Below, in pieces: positions 1-12,362 of a stretch of DNA of 64,000 nucleotides. The translations under genes and the position numbers were made by a program. Numbering within the stretch: the stretch's first letter is position 1; every line of letters begins with the position of its first letter. The stretch is taken from contig CAMZMU010000041.1 in NCBI GenBank assembly GCA_947311845.1, forward strand, positions 133,985,975-134,049,974. Reading direction: 5' to 3'. This DNA is from Poa pratensis (lineage: Eukaryota > Streptophyta > Magnoliopsida > Poales > Poaceae). The notes under the pieces were generated by a model. The model did not search any database. It had not been told where the DNA came from and saw nothing but the letters and a program-made list of their open reading frames with translations.

Positions 1-24
1 CAGATCCGGCACCGCCGAGGTCAG

Positions 25-588
25 ATGGCGCCGAAGAGGGAGCGTGTCGCGCTGCCGGGCGACGACAAGTTCGACGGTGACTACTCCGACGAGCAGCGGG
101 CGTTTGTCCGGAGCGACGGCACGCGGAAGCGCAGCGCGCACAAATGGACCAAGGACAACCTACCGATGCCGCCGTCGCTCCTCGTCCGCGAGGTCGAGGA
201 GTTTGACCGGCTCCGATGGGAGTGCGAGCTTGTCCGCCGAGCTCGTCTCCACCACGGTGGCGAGGGCAGCTCCACCGCCGACGCAAGCAGCTCATCCGCG
301 CCGCCAGCACTTCCTCCGCCGGAGGACTACGACGCCAGCAGCTTCGGCTCCTCCCTCGCGCTGGAGTATTTCGTCCGCGACGACGAGCTCGAGCACGCCA
401 CGGCGGTGGTGATGATGCGCTCCGTGCGGGAGGCGGAGGAGCGCGCCGCGCAGCTCCAGCGCGACCAGGAGATCAACGGGATCTTCCTACGCCAGCGGTT
501 CGAGCAGGACCGCGCCGCCGCGGAGAAGAAGGCGGAGTGGGAGAAGAAGGCGGCGATGTTCGTCGACCTCGTCTCCGACGAGGAGTGA
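25..588 (+). CDS. Uncharacterised 187-aa protein, single open frame
   Basis: An ATG-started frame of 187 codons ends in TGA at 586-588. I do not recognise a domain. The N-terminal third is basic and rich in K, R and D (starts MAPKRERVALPGDD), with a patch reading KRSAHKWTKDNLPMPPSLLV. The middle is a Ser/Ala/Pro linker. The C-terminal 70 residues are charged and helix-prone (many E, R, K, A), probably a coiled coil, and end in the acidic FVDLVSDEE. There is no signal peptide or membrane segment. Third positions are strongly GC-rich, as in many grass genes, but also as in genes carried by transposons. The window begins only 24 bases upstream, so a longer N-terminus or an upstream exon cannot be excluded. 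It may be a small nuclear protein or a transposon-amplified frame. Confidence 0.5.
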   Translation: MAPKRERVALPGDDKFDGDYSDEQRAFVRSDGTRKRSAHKWTKDNLPMPPSLLVREVEEFDRLRWECELVRRARLHHGGEGSSTADASSSSAPPALPPPEDYDASSFGSSLALEYFVRDDELEHATAVVMMRSVREAEERAAQLQRDQEINGIFLRQRFEQDRAAAEKKAEWEKKAAMFVDLVSDEE

Positions 589-2650
589 AGCTCCAACGCC
601 GATGCATCGCCGCCGCACCCGAGGCTCCGGTGAGCCTAATTTTGGGTTTAGAGTTAGGGCGGCGATGATTAGACTAGTTTAGATTTTGGTTTAGTGTAGT
701 TTCTATGTAAAATCACGACAAATTCATCTGTATGCGATGAATCGATGATGAACTCGTGTTTGTTCCCACCAAAATTGCAAGATTTATAGTTCGGTTTAAG
801 GTTTCTGCTATGCGCCGTGTATATTTGTGAACAGAAATGACTAAAACGCGAACAGTAAACCGTCTTTGAGGTTTCACGTTGTAAGGCTTGCTAGAGATGC
901 TTTAAGATGCTAGTGAGGGCTGTGCCTTTGGTGTCGTTCTGCTTTTCATGGCAAGCACATGCCCACGCCAGAAGCATGCACGCCTATGCTCTCATAGGGT
1001 GGGTAAAATGGTGGCAAGGGGCCCCATGCTGCCGGGCTTTCGGAGGTGGACGTAAACGCAAAAGGCACACACCCACGCTCTCCACCCGTTTCATCTGTCA
1101 TTTGCTCGTAAGCACCTGCTGTGATTTGTATTTTTTTCTTGAGAGCCTCTTGAGTCTTGAAATGCTTCTGGGTTTCACATTGACCCTAGCACTGTGGTCT
1201 CTGCTGGCTGCTCTGGCATGTTCTAATCAAGACCCAAACAGTGCAAGAGCATCTCTCCTGCTTCACTCGATCTTTGGATACAAGTAAAAACGTAGATACC
1301 GCATAAAACTGTTCATAACGAACAACATAAATCGGCCCACGAGATGCTCTTGGACTGTGCGTAAAACTGTTCATATATACTGTGGGAGACTGATACGATT
1401 CCATTGCACTCCTTCACCTAGGACTAGGAGTATATGCATGCCTGTGATGCCCTCGTCTATTGTGCTCAACTGTATCGCCCTGTTCTGTCAAAAAAATAAA
1501 AACTGAATCGTCCTGTCAAGACAGGCAAATGTTGCTCCATATGTGAACTTTGTGATGATTTATAAAAATCGTGTCTGGCCATTCCGAAACAGGGTTTAGG
1601 ATTCTTATCGGACAGCTCGAACGACGGATCTCATCGAACAGCGGAATGGAGGAACTTCATCGTGAGGTCAGACATCATGGAAACTGTTCCGCATAGACAT
1701 TCTCTCTTTTCAGTATCGCTAGATCGGATTCTCATAACATGTCGTGTCTGTTCTCAATGTCTCAATCATGGACCAGTTCGTGATTCCGGAGGAAACTAGT
1801 CTTGCCAGCCAAACTTTCGGTAGACGTCACACCAGGACCGCGTAACTAAAAATTTGTAATCAGCGTAAGTTTAATTTTTTCATGATTTCTCATTTCTGAA
1901 GATATAGCAAATGCTTATATTATTTGACAAGAACATGCATAGATAAGTTTCAGCTCAATATCTATGTATGTGACTTTTTCAGTATTAAAAAACTTTGAAA
2001 TTTTCGGAAGGCCTAGAAAGTGTGTGGATTGTGGACCAAAATTATCTTGTACTATTTATTTTATTTTTCGGCACAGAGTCCCAAAGTGGATTGTGCATGT
2101 AGCAAGAGTTTTCAGTACTGGGATTGAGACATCAAACCTAGACTTTGACAATTGTCGATGGGAAAAAATAGCTGTTTCTATTTCTTCTGATTTTGGTGGC
2201 ATGACCGTGCATTTTATCCATGCTTTCTTTTGTCTGGGCTCCAAAGGATTCTTATGATAATTGTTACTTCAACTTTCATGATTGATTACACAATTCGCGA
2301 TCTAGAACAAATGAGACAATTCACAGTTAATACTTAGAGCATGTTCAGAGCACAATCATAGTATTGCAGATCAGAATATGCTATTTTCTTTTAAAAAAAA
2401 ATTCAAAAGGCTCCATTGCAAGAACTGACTCTAGTTTGCCGGAGAAAACTGAATAGTAGAATGTTGTTGCCGGGAATTCAGTGGTTTCGTCGGCGAGAGC
2501 CAGGAGATGGCACGAAGTTATCTTGCATGTTTTTTTTCAAAACTTAGACAATGTCTTATTGATTAAGCCGAAAAAGAGTTGGACAGTTTATAAGGAAAAT
2601 CGGCCAAAAACCGTACAACGCAACGCACCGCTGATAATCCCCAAGAACAA
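589..2650. other. Intergenic stretch without recognised genes
   Basis: No frame here shows a known domain, and the base composition drifts from mixed to AT-rich. No terminal repeats or target duplications were recognised. The first few hundred bases may be the 3' untranslated region of the frame ending at 588. Confidence 0.4.
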
Positions 2651-4085
2651 GGAATCACTGTAGCACAATTCGATAAGTATTTGAGTGTCGAACCCACGAG
2701 GAGCTGAAGGTAAACTATCTATTCTCTAAAGCCCTATAACCCTCTTATATGGCCTTTTATGCAAAGCAATAAATTTAAATATGAAAGGAACTAACTAATG
2801 GAAGCAAGTGATGTGAAATGGGTTTATCTAGTAACAAGTTTCGCAGTCAAGTTTCAAACGCAAGTTTCTTAGAGCAAGTTTCTCTCAGCAGTTTTCTGAA
2901 GCAAGTTTCTCAAAATAGCAAGTATCAAATATGTCAAGTAGCAAATATCTCAAGGGAGCAAATGTTCTAGCAATTATTATTTCATTCGTGTGGTTGTCAC
3001 AATTAGTGAAGCACATGTTTCAGTCTTAATTATTTCTTCTAGGAAGGAGCCATAAATAGGTGTAGCCAAGTAAATGAGCAAATTACACAACTCTTATGAT
3101 GGATCTCATGGCCAAGTAAATGTGCAGCACAAGAATTATTAAGACATAATTGTCCCACCATAGCCTTAAGTTCTAGGGTCCCCTATATATATCCCCCATA
3201 ATGTAACTTCAAGTCTCAGACCACGGTTTCTGTCTTAGTACTCCGACCCATCCTACTCAATCCATTACACTACGGTGATCACCTTACATGTATTCCCCAA
3301 TATATGCGTGCACTCATACATTGTACATCAAGACAATCATAAAAGATAACAAAACTTGTATGCAACCAATCAACGAACTATTTCACTATTGCCATGAACA
3401 AATCACTTCTCAAACATAGATGGGGAGACACAACAGATCAAGGGAATGATATATTGCATCATATATCATGTTTGCCAAGAGTTTACAGTGGAGAGATGGA
3501 GATGATCTTGCTGTAGATGTTGATGATGAACACGCCGGAGGGGGGTGGAGCCCTCCGGAGGTGATTCCGGCGGTGTTTTCCCCCTCCGATCTTCTCTGGC
3601 GGCAGCCTTCTGACTCTCTGTTTCGTGGTTTTGTGTTTCTCCGCCGCCTCCTCCCGAAACTCCCCGGGGACTATTTTTATAGACGTTTTTAGGTCAAGAC
3701 GAAGCAACGGAGATGAAAACGGACGGCATCGGAGTCACGAGGAATAAAAGAGGTGGTCCCACACGGCCAAAGAATCTGGCCGCGTGGGACCATCTATTTT
3801 CTTCCTCGGACTTCCTTTTTCGCAGATCCATGGCTCGTACGTCTTCTTATTTCCAAATATTGGGCCCCGTAAAATATTAGCTCATTTGGACGTAGTTTGG
3901 TCCCTGAAAGTCAAAAACATGGAAAAAGGGGTTTTCTGGTTCTGCAGGGTTAATTCCAAATAAATGGAGAAACTGTTAATTATCCCCTAAAATCATTATA
4001 AAACATAAATATAACCCATATATGATGCAAATAAGTTGAAATATCAAGTAATAAAATGTAAAGTTCATGTATGCATTTTACATGC
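2651..4085. mobile_element. Decayed, unclassified retroelement-like segment
   Basis: The stretch looks like a non-coding part of a Triticeae LTR-type retroelement. It starts with a segment like those near primer sites (GTGTCGAACCCACGAGGAGC at about 2684). A run of imperfect GCAAGTTTCT-like repeats follows at about 2826-2965, and then a GC-rich part (3530-3670). It ends AT-rich with many short ATAA/CATATA words around 3960-4080. No long terminal repeats, target duplication or coding domain could be defined. The assignment rests on general resemblance to repeats of this genome group and the boundaries are approximate. Confidence 0.3.
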
Positions 4086-4089
4086 ATCA

Positions 4090-5715
4090 ACCGCTCGCCG
4101 GCCAAACCTGGCGAAAACCAACACAACCGCTGAGCAACACCAAAAAGGAAAAGCCCACACGACTCTCAGAGAGGGCCTCGTCGAGACTGCACAAAGGCGT
4201 CATCGTCATCACATCTCCCCTGGGGGGCCACGCCGCCAACCCGAAACTCCAAGCATGCGACTCCAACTTCACCGCAGGCAGTCGCCGAGGCAACCCACAC
4301 CGTCACGGCCGTGTGGAGCCAAATGAAGATCCGTGCCACAAACTCAGCCCCAACGGCAAGACAGCGCAGCTTCAAGTCCACTGAAGAGCTCAAGAAGAGA
4401 GAACCAGGCAGGCTGGCGCCGTGGAAACTCGCCAAAGGGAACATCTGCCGCCAGTCATCGTACACCACCGGGAACCCACCGCAGCAGTTTCGACTTCTCA
4501 GCAACACACGCCGAGGCAACCCCAAGGACACGCCGGAGAAGGGCCGACTACCGCAGCCACAACCACGTCTCCGACATCGCTCATCATCATCATCTTCATT
4601 GCCGCAGAAGCCTCAACGTGAACACCTCGGCCTTCCACATGTCCCTCTTGCTGAAATCCAGCTCCAAAGAAGAAGCCCTCTAGAGGGAAACGACGCCAAG
4701 GCGCCATCAGCGTCCGATCACAAGATCAAGTGTTTTCCCCGGAGCTAGACCACCGATCAGAACGGTGCAAGAGGGGGTGCAGCATAGCAGCGATGCCTCC
4801 AATGAGGTAAATGACAGCCACAACCGCCGCCATCACTGGTCACAGTACAAATCGAGACGGGGTTTTCACCCCAGCTCCAAGCACAGCCTCCGTCGCACCA
4901 CCACCAGCACCAGCGCCGACAAGCCTCACCAACCACCACCACCACCAACAAGCCCGACGACAAGGAGGTGCAACGCCGGTCGCCGCAGCCACCCGCACCT
5001 CGCGGAGACTACCGGCAGCCACCCCGCAAGGCAGGCCAACATGTCCAACACCAACCACCGGAACAGAATCACCGGACGCAGCACGAACCGCCGCACCTTC
5101 CCGAGCACCATGCCGACAAGGTCAGGAGGAGCGCCGCCCGTGGACAAGAGCCACCACGGCTCATGGCCGCAGCTCTGCAACAAGCACGACGTCACGCGCC
5201 AAGCGCGCCGCACGGCCGTCGGCGGCCGGATACAGGGACGAGCTCGCACACCACCTCCCCGCGCCTTCCCTGAGCTTCCAGAGCCGAAGCTCGAAGGCCC
5301 ACACGCCCACGCCGCGCCCAGCACGCACGCCGCGACCCCTCCTAGCCGCCGACCCGCCCCAAAACCGACGGGCCCGCCAGAGCCCAGATGCGGCCCGCCC
5401 GAGCCTATCTCACCAACGCCGAGCGCCGCGCCACCGTCCTGCCACCCCGCGAGGCGAAGACGTCGCGCCCCACCAGTCCCGGAGCCACCGCTCCGGCGTG
5501 CCTGCACCGGCGGCCCGCCATCGTCATCCCAGGCGGGCCCGACGTCCGCCGACGAGAAACACCCCCGCCAGCCAGATGTTTGGCGGCGGCCGGCGGCAGC
5601 AGCGGCGAGGGGGGCAGAGGAGGGGGGAGGGGGGAGGGGCTGGCGGCGGGGCGGAGCTTCGCCTCCGGTGCCGCCCTGGGAGCGGCACGGAGGACTGCAG
5701 TGGCAATATTTTTTA
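4090..5715 (-). mobile_element. GC-rich non-coding retroposon-like block
   Basis: A 1.6-kb block is very rich in C and G, with long frames in several phases that look like composition artefacts (low-complexity Pro/Arg/Ala/Gly translations). The layout resembles the retroposons at 23698-25039 and 31339-32751, but reversed: the gene-like 5' end (GC-rich, about 5600-5700) is at the right. The left end reads, on the minus strand, as a G/T-rich tail. No target-site duplication was found, so boundaries and class are inferred. Confidence 0.35.
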
Positions 5716-6519
5716 GAGACGAGATTGTGGTGTGCTATATCTTGCATGTTTCGTTATGCATGCTCCGTCCATTGCTGTTGTCTCCTGCCATTCAATGCCT
5801 GGATGCGAGCAGCAAATCGGGCTGCAGGAGTTAAATCGTCATCTCATAGCTCATGCATACATTCAACGGCTATAGTGTACGGGTCGATATGTCATAGATT
5901 TATTGGTAGGCATGTGTTCTTCGAGTGCTAAAGATCGAGGTAGGGTGCGAGAGTGTACAGTCTTGCATTATTGTTGCATTTAATTCAATCGACGGGCATT
6001 GCGTTCTGACATGGGTGGTGGCTAAACCATGTGTGGCTTAATATAGCTTTGTTACGTGGAGCGTCGAACGTTAACTATATAAAACTTGAGTATGTTTTTT
6101 CGACAGAAGGAATATATTAATATGTGCATTTGACATGCATGCATATGGAAATCTGGGGAATTTTCGAACATTTCAAGGTTAGATGTAGAAGGATCGAAGT
6201 CTCACTCTTGTCGAGGATCAAGGGATAGATTGTTGACAACAACGCGATAGATTTTGACATGAACTCTACAGAGTAATATCTTTTAGGAAAAATTATCATA
6301 TGATCATGGATTTCAAATAATTCCAACTTATAAAATAGAGTCATATAGGAATTTTAATTCATTTCGCAAACAAGTATTTGAATTTGAAAAATGATACAAC
6401 TGGAAAGTATATTCCATTATTTTTTGTTAGGGAATTCACATGAATTCTGCTACATCGTAGTGTCACAAAAGAGAAGTACACAAAGGAAAATTACAAATAT
6501 TACAAATCCTAAGTCTAAA
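5716..6519. other. Intergenic stretch, possible short LINE tail at about 6090
   Basis: No gene is visible. The bases from about 6091 (TTTTTTCGACAGAAGGAATA) look like the reversed 3' tail of a LINE. The rest is AT-rich and unremarkable. Confidence 0.25.
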
Positions 6520-7000
6520 TCCATGTCGGTGTTTTGCAGCAGTCTCGGCAAGCGGGGCGGCAACACAGGAGGACTTCTTCTTGGTGGTGCTCTTTGGGCA
6601 CAAAGTCTCGACTTCGGACGTTCAAATCCTAGATCTGACCTTCATTGGTTGTACCTGGCAATGACGGATCCCTATTTGTTTCCTTGTTGAAGACATTGCC
6701 TGGATCTCAGTCCGACATTTTTCGGGGTGAAAACCTGTGATCTATGATCAGAGAGACGGTGGTGTTTGTGCACGGTTCCCTTATTGGAGGCGTCGTTCTT
6801 GGGGAACCTTTCTTCGGTCCGGGTGTGACCTATGGCGGTGGTAGTTCCTGATGCTTTGCTGATCAGTTCGGCGGACTTTTTTTCTTTATTTTTCTTTTGG
6901 CTGTGTGCATCCTTAATGTCTCGACTAGCTATTGAAGTCATGTTGTTACAGAGGCTGGGGTAGTTGATATCTACCTGGTATTAATATATTCCCTTTATAA
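6520..7000 (+). mobile_element. 3' part of a non-LTR retroposon
   Basis: A G/T-rich non-coding stretch ends with GGTATTAATATATTCCC at about 6978, a form typical of grass LINE/retroposon 3' ends (a TTAATATATTCC-type tail). It has no intact frame. No target duplication was found and the 5' boundary is approximate. Confidence 0.35.
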
Positions 7001-9090
7001 CAAAATCATTTAGACTTTTTCTTATCGTCTTAGACTGAAAGCTAAAAGGGAATTAAGCAAGTTTAATTAAAAACTTAAGCCACAAGTAATAAAATAATCC
7101 CATAAGAGTGATGCAAAGCCAACAAGGACATATCTATCCGCAATTACATTTGACCACTCTCAGAGCTTGGGCATCAGGAGCGCAATGTACACGGTTGTCG
7201 TCAGTTCCTACTCGACACTTCCCTTAGGTTGGGTCGGTACCTGTCGTCCACTCGCCGACTCCTTCCAGGGGTGGGCTGTATATATGTTGACGCGTGCTAG
7301 ATGTCTTGCATCGGTTGTGAAACGGTCTAAACGTTCTGGGTCCCTCTCCCTCACCATTCTTGGCTCGGAGCCGGGGCAAGGCGAGTCCTTGTCGTACGCG
7401 TTGTAATCCGAAAGACGTTATACTTGAGTGTATTGAAAGTGGGTCCAACGACTTATAGTAGTGAACGGACGTAGTAGTTTTTTAGCCTGGTTTTACTCGT
7501 GAAATAAACTCAACCTCGGAAGATGAGGCTTCTTAATCAATTAACCGGTAGCTTTAGAAGCCGTCCGCCTTTTGCCTTGAAGCTTTGCAGCTAGCGTCTT
7601 GCGGATGTCTATGCGCTGTCTGCTTGGGGCCGGCGCGGCGCGCGTGCTCCGTCGCGCGTCAGCCTTTTGCCGCGGCCGCAGCCGACACCGCCCGGCGCAC
7701 GCCAAGGGCCCTCCCTCCCTCCCTCTCCCATGCCGCCGGTGATGTAGCGCGAGTGGTGCTGGTTACTCCGGCGCCGGTACAATCTTATCTCTGACTCCGA
7801 GAGGGGCCAGTTCCGTCAGCTTTCTTGTTTTCTCACTCTCAGCACATATATATCTCTCTCTATAGTATGGCTAGCTGCACATTCCTGCAAGCAAAATGTG
7901 CAGTGCAAACTGCAAGCTGTGATGATCGAGAGGGAGGGAATGTCTGTTGGATTTGGATCATCATGGCCCCTTTTGATATCATTGCTCCTTTCTCTTTAAT
8001 TTCCTGGCTAATTTTGTGTTTCCTGCGCATGCAAAACCATACATATGCTGTTTCCATCTTGTCATCTCATTCGTTGCTTGACCGGTCGACATGGAAACTG
8101 CAACTGTAATTAAATTATTTCAGTTTTAAACTGGGTTTCTCTCCTTTTTCCATTTGTGATGCAAACTTTCTCGTATTATATGTAGCACGCGTGCGTGTTA
8201 GAGCAAAACATGGCCACATGCGCCCCGGACAAGTGGAGACACCAAATTTAAAGGACTGGAGACCCGCCCTTTCTGCAGAAATTGTTGCCACCTTTTGGTC
8301 TTTACATCCTAGCTAAAATCTCGCCAAAGAAAAGCAGGCCGGACGCTTCTATATTTTGCTTAGAAGCTACACATGCTGTTACGACTAGTGTATCCATATA
8401 CAGACGACGAAATCAATCTTGCTCAAAAGGTATATGTGCGTTCCATTGCACATATGATGCATACAGTACATATTAAACAAAAAAACTCTCACGCTCCAAC
8501 GTGCTCACGGTTACGGAGGCAGACACATATAAATCTCTATACCTCAAAATAATGTGTATATTTGCAACTTTAAGTGCTTGGACCTACATACTCCAATAAG
8601 AAATAAAGAACAAAACATAGCTTTAGGCCTGAAGTGCATGCCATTAGAGGGTGTACTTTTGTGGGGGTACTTGCGATATGTTAGTTTTATTAGCACATTT
8701 TGTAATGCGTAATCGGAGCACTGACCCGTGTTGGGGGGCAAAGCATGAGCCAACAATTCGAAACATTCTCATCTTTTTCTTGGGCTTCGGTGATGTGCCT
8801 TGCATCCAAAGGGATGCCAAATTGCCAATTCCACTAAGCACCACAAATGCAGGCTTTAGCTCATGATCACATATTGTGCCGTCGAGAAAAGAAGGGAGAA
8901 AAGTTTTCGGCGCAAAATGAATTTTCAAAAGTGGAGTTGGATTGTAAAGGTGGATGCCAAGAAACCACACATTAATAAAAAATTGGGTGGTGGTGTTCGA
9001 TTGGTTGGAGGTAGATGCATGCCAAAGTTTATCTAGTGGAAATGTGGTAACTTTGACTAATGTTTTGCGTTCATTCATTCCGTGGCACAT
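7001..9090. other. Intergenic stretch without recognised genes
   Basis: Mostly AT-rich sequence, with a short GC-rich patch at 7560-7760. The longest minus-strand frame, near 8644-9186, has no recognisable domain and is broken up by composition typical of non-coding DNA. Confidence 0.3.
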
Positions 9091-9520
9091 ATAACCTTTT
9101 ACAAATGATTGTGTGGTTATTTGTACCCATATGATGACTACATGCACTTTTGCTTGATTTACTTTGCTAATAGTTCTAGAATGCACATAAGATAAACATG
9201 TTAGTATTTTTTTTCATATTTTCTAAATATGCCAAAGTTTCTTGTTGGTATTTGATACTACCTCCGGTCCAATAAAAGTGTCGTGGAAACTACACTAACT
9301 TGGTACAAATTTCTACAGGGCTCACGTCAATCTTTACAGATCGGAGGGAGTATTTTTTTTTTGACTTTTATATAGTGTTCAAACTCTCTGTTGCCATGAT
9401 TTCACACAAAATCAAATAACCTTTTTCAAATGTAACCGTGTGACTGCATGCACCTTTTAGCCTTGATTTTTCACTAATTATTCTAGAATGCAAATAATAT
9501 ACTAATAAATATTGTTCTAT
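9091..9520. repeat. Degenerate direct repeat, about 310 bp apart
   Basis: A segment around 9125-9180 (CATGCACTTTT, then TTCTAGAATGCA) recurs at about 9440-9495 with scattered mismatches, in the same order and orientation. The Stowaway element at 9258-9350 lies between the copies. Confidence 0.5.
9258..9350. mobile_element. Stowaway-type MITE (93 bp)
   Basis: The terminal inverted repeats CTACCTCCGGTCC and (right, reversed) CTCCCTCCGATC are flanked by TA on both sides (9256-9257 and 9351-9352). This is the hallmark of Tc1/mariner-type Stowaway elements. It has no coding capacity. Confidence 0.7.
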
Positions 9521-9818
9521 TTTCTCATAAAAGACTAGCATTACATACTTCACCATTTTATGAAAACCTAACATCTTGTACATTAACACAGTCTTCCATA
9601 TCTAATCTGACCACGGTTTTTTGAGATATATATGCACAATATCCAAGAAAATTGTAACATTACCAGAAATTCATACGATTAACAACTCAATGCATACGAT
9701 TTTCAAGTATGCAATATAAATACATTACATACTGATAGAAAGATACACTTGGAAATAGAGATAACACTTCGAATTTCTCACTACAAAACAATACCCTCAT
9801 TCTCACCATCCTCTCACC

Positions 9819-10492
9819 TCAAGGTGGCAACTGGGACGGGTATCTCCGCGGGACACTCCGCCATCCCCGCCCCGGTCCCGCTAATCCCCATACCCACCAG
9901 CCCCGCCAAGCTTCGTGGGGTAAAATGGCCCCTGTCCCCGCCATTCACGGGTACCCGATCTCCACGGGGAATCCATGGGGATTCGGAAACGCAGAAGAAG
10001 GGAAGAAGAGAGGAAGGGAGCGAACAAGATGGCTGGGGCTAACGGCTGCTGCTCGCTGTGCGTGGAGTCAAACCTGCTGGTCACGTCCTTCTCGTGGCCC
10101 ATCCGCTCCCCGATGGATGGATAGGGTCGGCTGCAGGCGGCAAGCGGAGCATGGCGCCTTCGTCTACTGCTCACGGATCCCCTGCTCCTCGCTCCTCTCC
10201 ATGGACGGGAAGAACCGCCGGGCTGGAGATGCGCTGGTGATCGCGGCCAGTGTCGTGGAGGGAGTGAAGAACCACGATTTGGTGTGAATCGTGGACGCAC
10301 ATATGCAGGCGAGTCTAGGGTTTTTTCTATTCATATTATATAACTTGTTACGCTGACATGTAGGGTCCCGGGTCCCCGTGGAGACTCCATTGGGGGGGGG
10401 GGGGGGGGATTTTCCCACCCGTCCCCGCCCCGTTTTCCCCACGGGGCAAATTCGTCCCCCATCCCGTCCCATGGGGAAAACTGCCAACTTGA
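9819..10492. mobile_element. Probable non-autonomous hAT-type element, G/C-rich
   Basis: The left end TCAAGGTGGCA and the right end (reversed) TCAAGTTGGCA form an 11-bp terminal inverted repeat with one mismatch. Flanking 8-bp words CTCTCACC (9811-9818) and CTCTCGCC (10493-10500) match at seven of eight bases, as expected for a hAT target duplication. The subterminal parts are rich in GGGGACGGG/CCCGTCCCC words. There is no transposase frame. Confidence 0.5.
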
Positions 10493-10867
10493 CTCTCGCC
10501 CAGATAGCTTATATAGAAGAAAAAGCCTATGGATTGAAATCGTAGAAAAAAATCCATAGAACATATTCTCTATATTTCTTTTTAGAAAATTAGGATAACC
10601 CCTGGCCTTTAAGTTGGTCTCTGCACCAATTAAAGATGCACACAACTTTTGAGTATTAGGATTTTGATCTTGGTTATGCACCTAGACTGATCCATAATGA
10701 TGAACAGTGTAAGTGCCAGATTTTCCATCTTGGCTATGCACCGAGCGTGATCTTCGGGATAGATATGAGCCTAAAATTGCGTTTGTAAAATTTGAATCTG
10801 GGTGTTGAGTTTGTAAATTCACTCCTCACAACCAAGTGAGCTTCTCTACACTTAGCCGATCTACATT

Positions 10868-11640
10868 TTTTTTTAGAAATGGGGAGAAGCCCCGGCCTCT
10901 GCATCGAGTGATGCACACAGCCTTTTATTAAAATTATTCGAGTATCATCTTATTACAAATCAGCGATCACATAAGGTTGAGACATGTATCAACCATCGAA
11001 AGAACAACATAATTTCAACTACAAAAGTCGACTAATATGCTGCCACGTATGTCGGGAGAAAAACTCCTGTGCCACCAACAGGAGCCGCGCATCCAGAAAC
11101 CATAAGTTCCTGCTGGTCCGAAGTAAGCAGGGTAGCCCATAGCTGGATCCAGTAAGTCGCATATTAATAACCTGTAAGACATGAAAATTTGTTTTCCTGT
11201 TAAAAACAAGATTATTCCTGCAATTCCATATAGACCAACATACAGCTGAAACGCCAATACGAATTCTAGCTTTGGTCTTTTTATCAATCCCATTTAACCA
11301 ATTCCCAAACATATTGGAAACATTTGCAGGTGGAGGGATATTGTAAGTACAAAAAACCACACGCCATATTAATCTAGCAAAAGGACACGTGATGAATAAA
11401 TGATCTACAGACTCCTCACATCCACAAAAAAGCATTTAGTGCATCCATGCCAAATTCTTTTGATTAAATTATCCTTTGTGAGCAAGACTTCTCTATTGAG
11501 GAACCACATGAATATTTTTATCTTGAGAGGAATTTTCAACTTCCACAAGTATTTATAACTTGGATTGATTAGAAGTGGTGCAATGGATATGTAATCCATG
11601 GTCCAAACAATGCGTGGCATTTTCTTAATCAGATCACTAC
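10868..11640 (-). pseudogene. LINE (L1-type) remnant with reverse-transcriptase zinc-binding domain
   Basis: On the minus strand two overlapping frames (about 11620-11405 and 11435-11019) together encode the zinc-binding domain found C-terminal to plant L1 reverse transcriptases. Motifs include IPLKIKIFMWFLNREVLLTK, DHLFITCPFARLIW and a later WSIWNCRNNLVFNR. The two parts are in different frames, so at least one indel has occurred. The 3' tail is clear: at the left end the reversed sequence runs through a LINE-type 3' end (GATGCAGAGGCCGGGGC) into an A stretch (T run at 10868-10874 on the plus strand). The copy is 5'-truncated, lacking endonuclease and RT. No target duplication was found. A related copy lies at 29398-29934. 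Confidence 0.75.
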
Positions 11641-12354
11641 CTATATACTAAAGAAAGACTTGCAACGCGTGTCACCTTTGACACCTGCAAAAGGTCGGTG
11701 CAACGAGAACAAGCTAGGTCTCTTCCAAGTGTTGACGTTTTTCTATTGATCAAGCTAGGTCTCTTGCATCGCCATCACGTCGCCACGCGCGCGCACAGAT
11801 GTGAACGTTTCAGGGAACAACAACGGTCGATGAATAATTCAGGGAAAAGCGCATTCAAGCTCGTTGTTGCTTCGGAACGGCAGGCAGCGTGACGCGCAAA
11901 AGCTGACAACATGATGCAAGATCTTGCATTAGCTAGGTTAATTAGCAGATGGATGAAGGAACGAATGGGTGGACTGACGCATGTAGCAAGGTGGTTCTTG
12001 CCAAGTGCTTGGCCTGTACATGTGCATACGTTGCGTTGGTGGGTGATATATATATTACGGAGTAGCAAATGTTTTAAACACTAGCCACTGACCGACCTGA
12101 CAGATTTGTGTACATTCAGTTGGCCTGCAGTGTACTGCTACTTTCTGTCTGATTGGTATTGCTACATTACTGCATTTAATCAATTGTGAAACTACTAGGA
12201 ATAAGTAACTTTAGTATCTGAATCAGTGTGGTTGGTTCATGATTCCTGACCACGCATACCAGGTAAATATTTTGTGCAACTTATTACACTATTAAAACAT
12301 GGTTAAAAAGAGCCTTAATGTTGGCTCTCACACCAGGGGTTTAGGGTTTAGATA
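11641..12354. other. Intergenic stretch without recognised genes
   Basis: Nothing identifiable; mixed composition without terminal repeats. Confidence 0.3.
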
Positions 12355-12362
12355 CTCATGGC

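Noticed and set aside
4926..5747. Long overlapping frames in the GC-rich block at 4.1-5.9 kb
   Set aside because: Several phases on both strands are open at once with Pro/Arg/Ala/Gly-rich low-complexity products and no domain. This is an effect of GC content.
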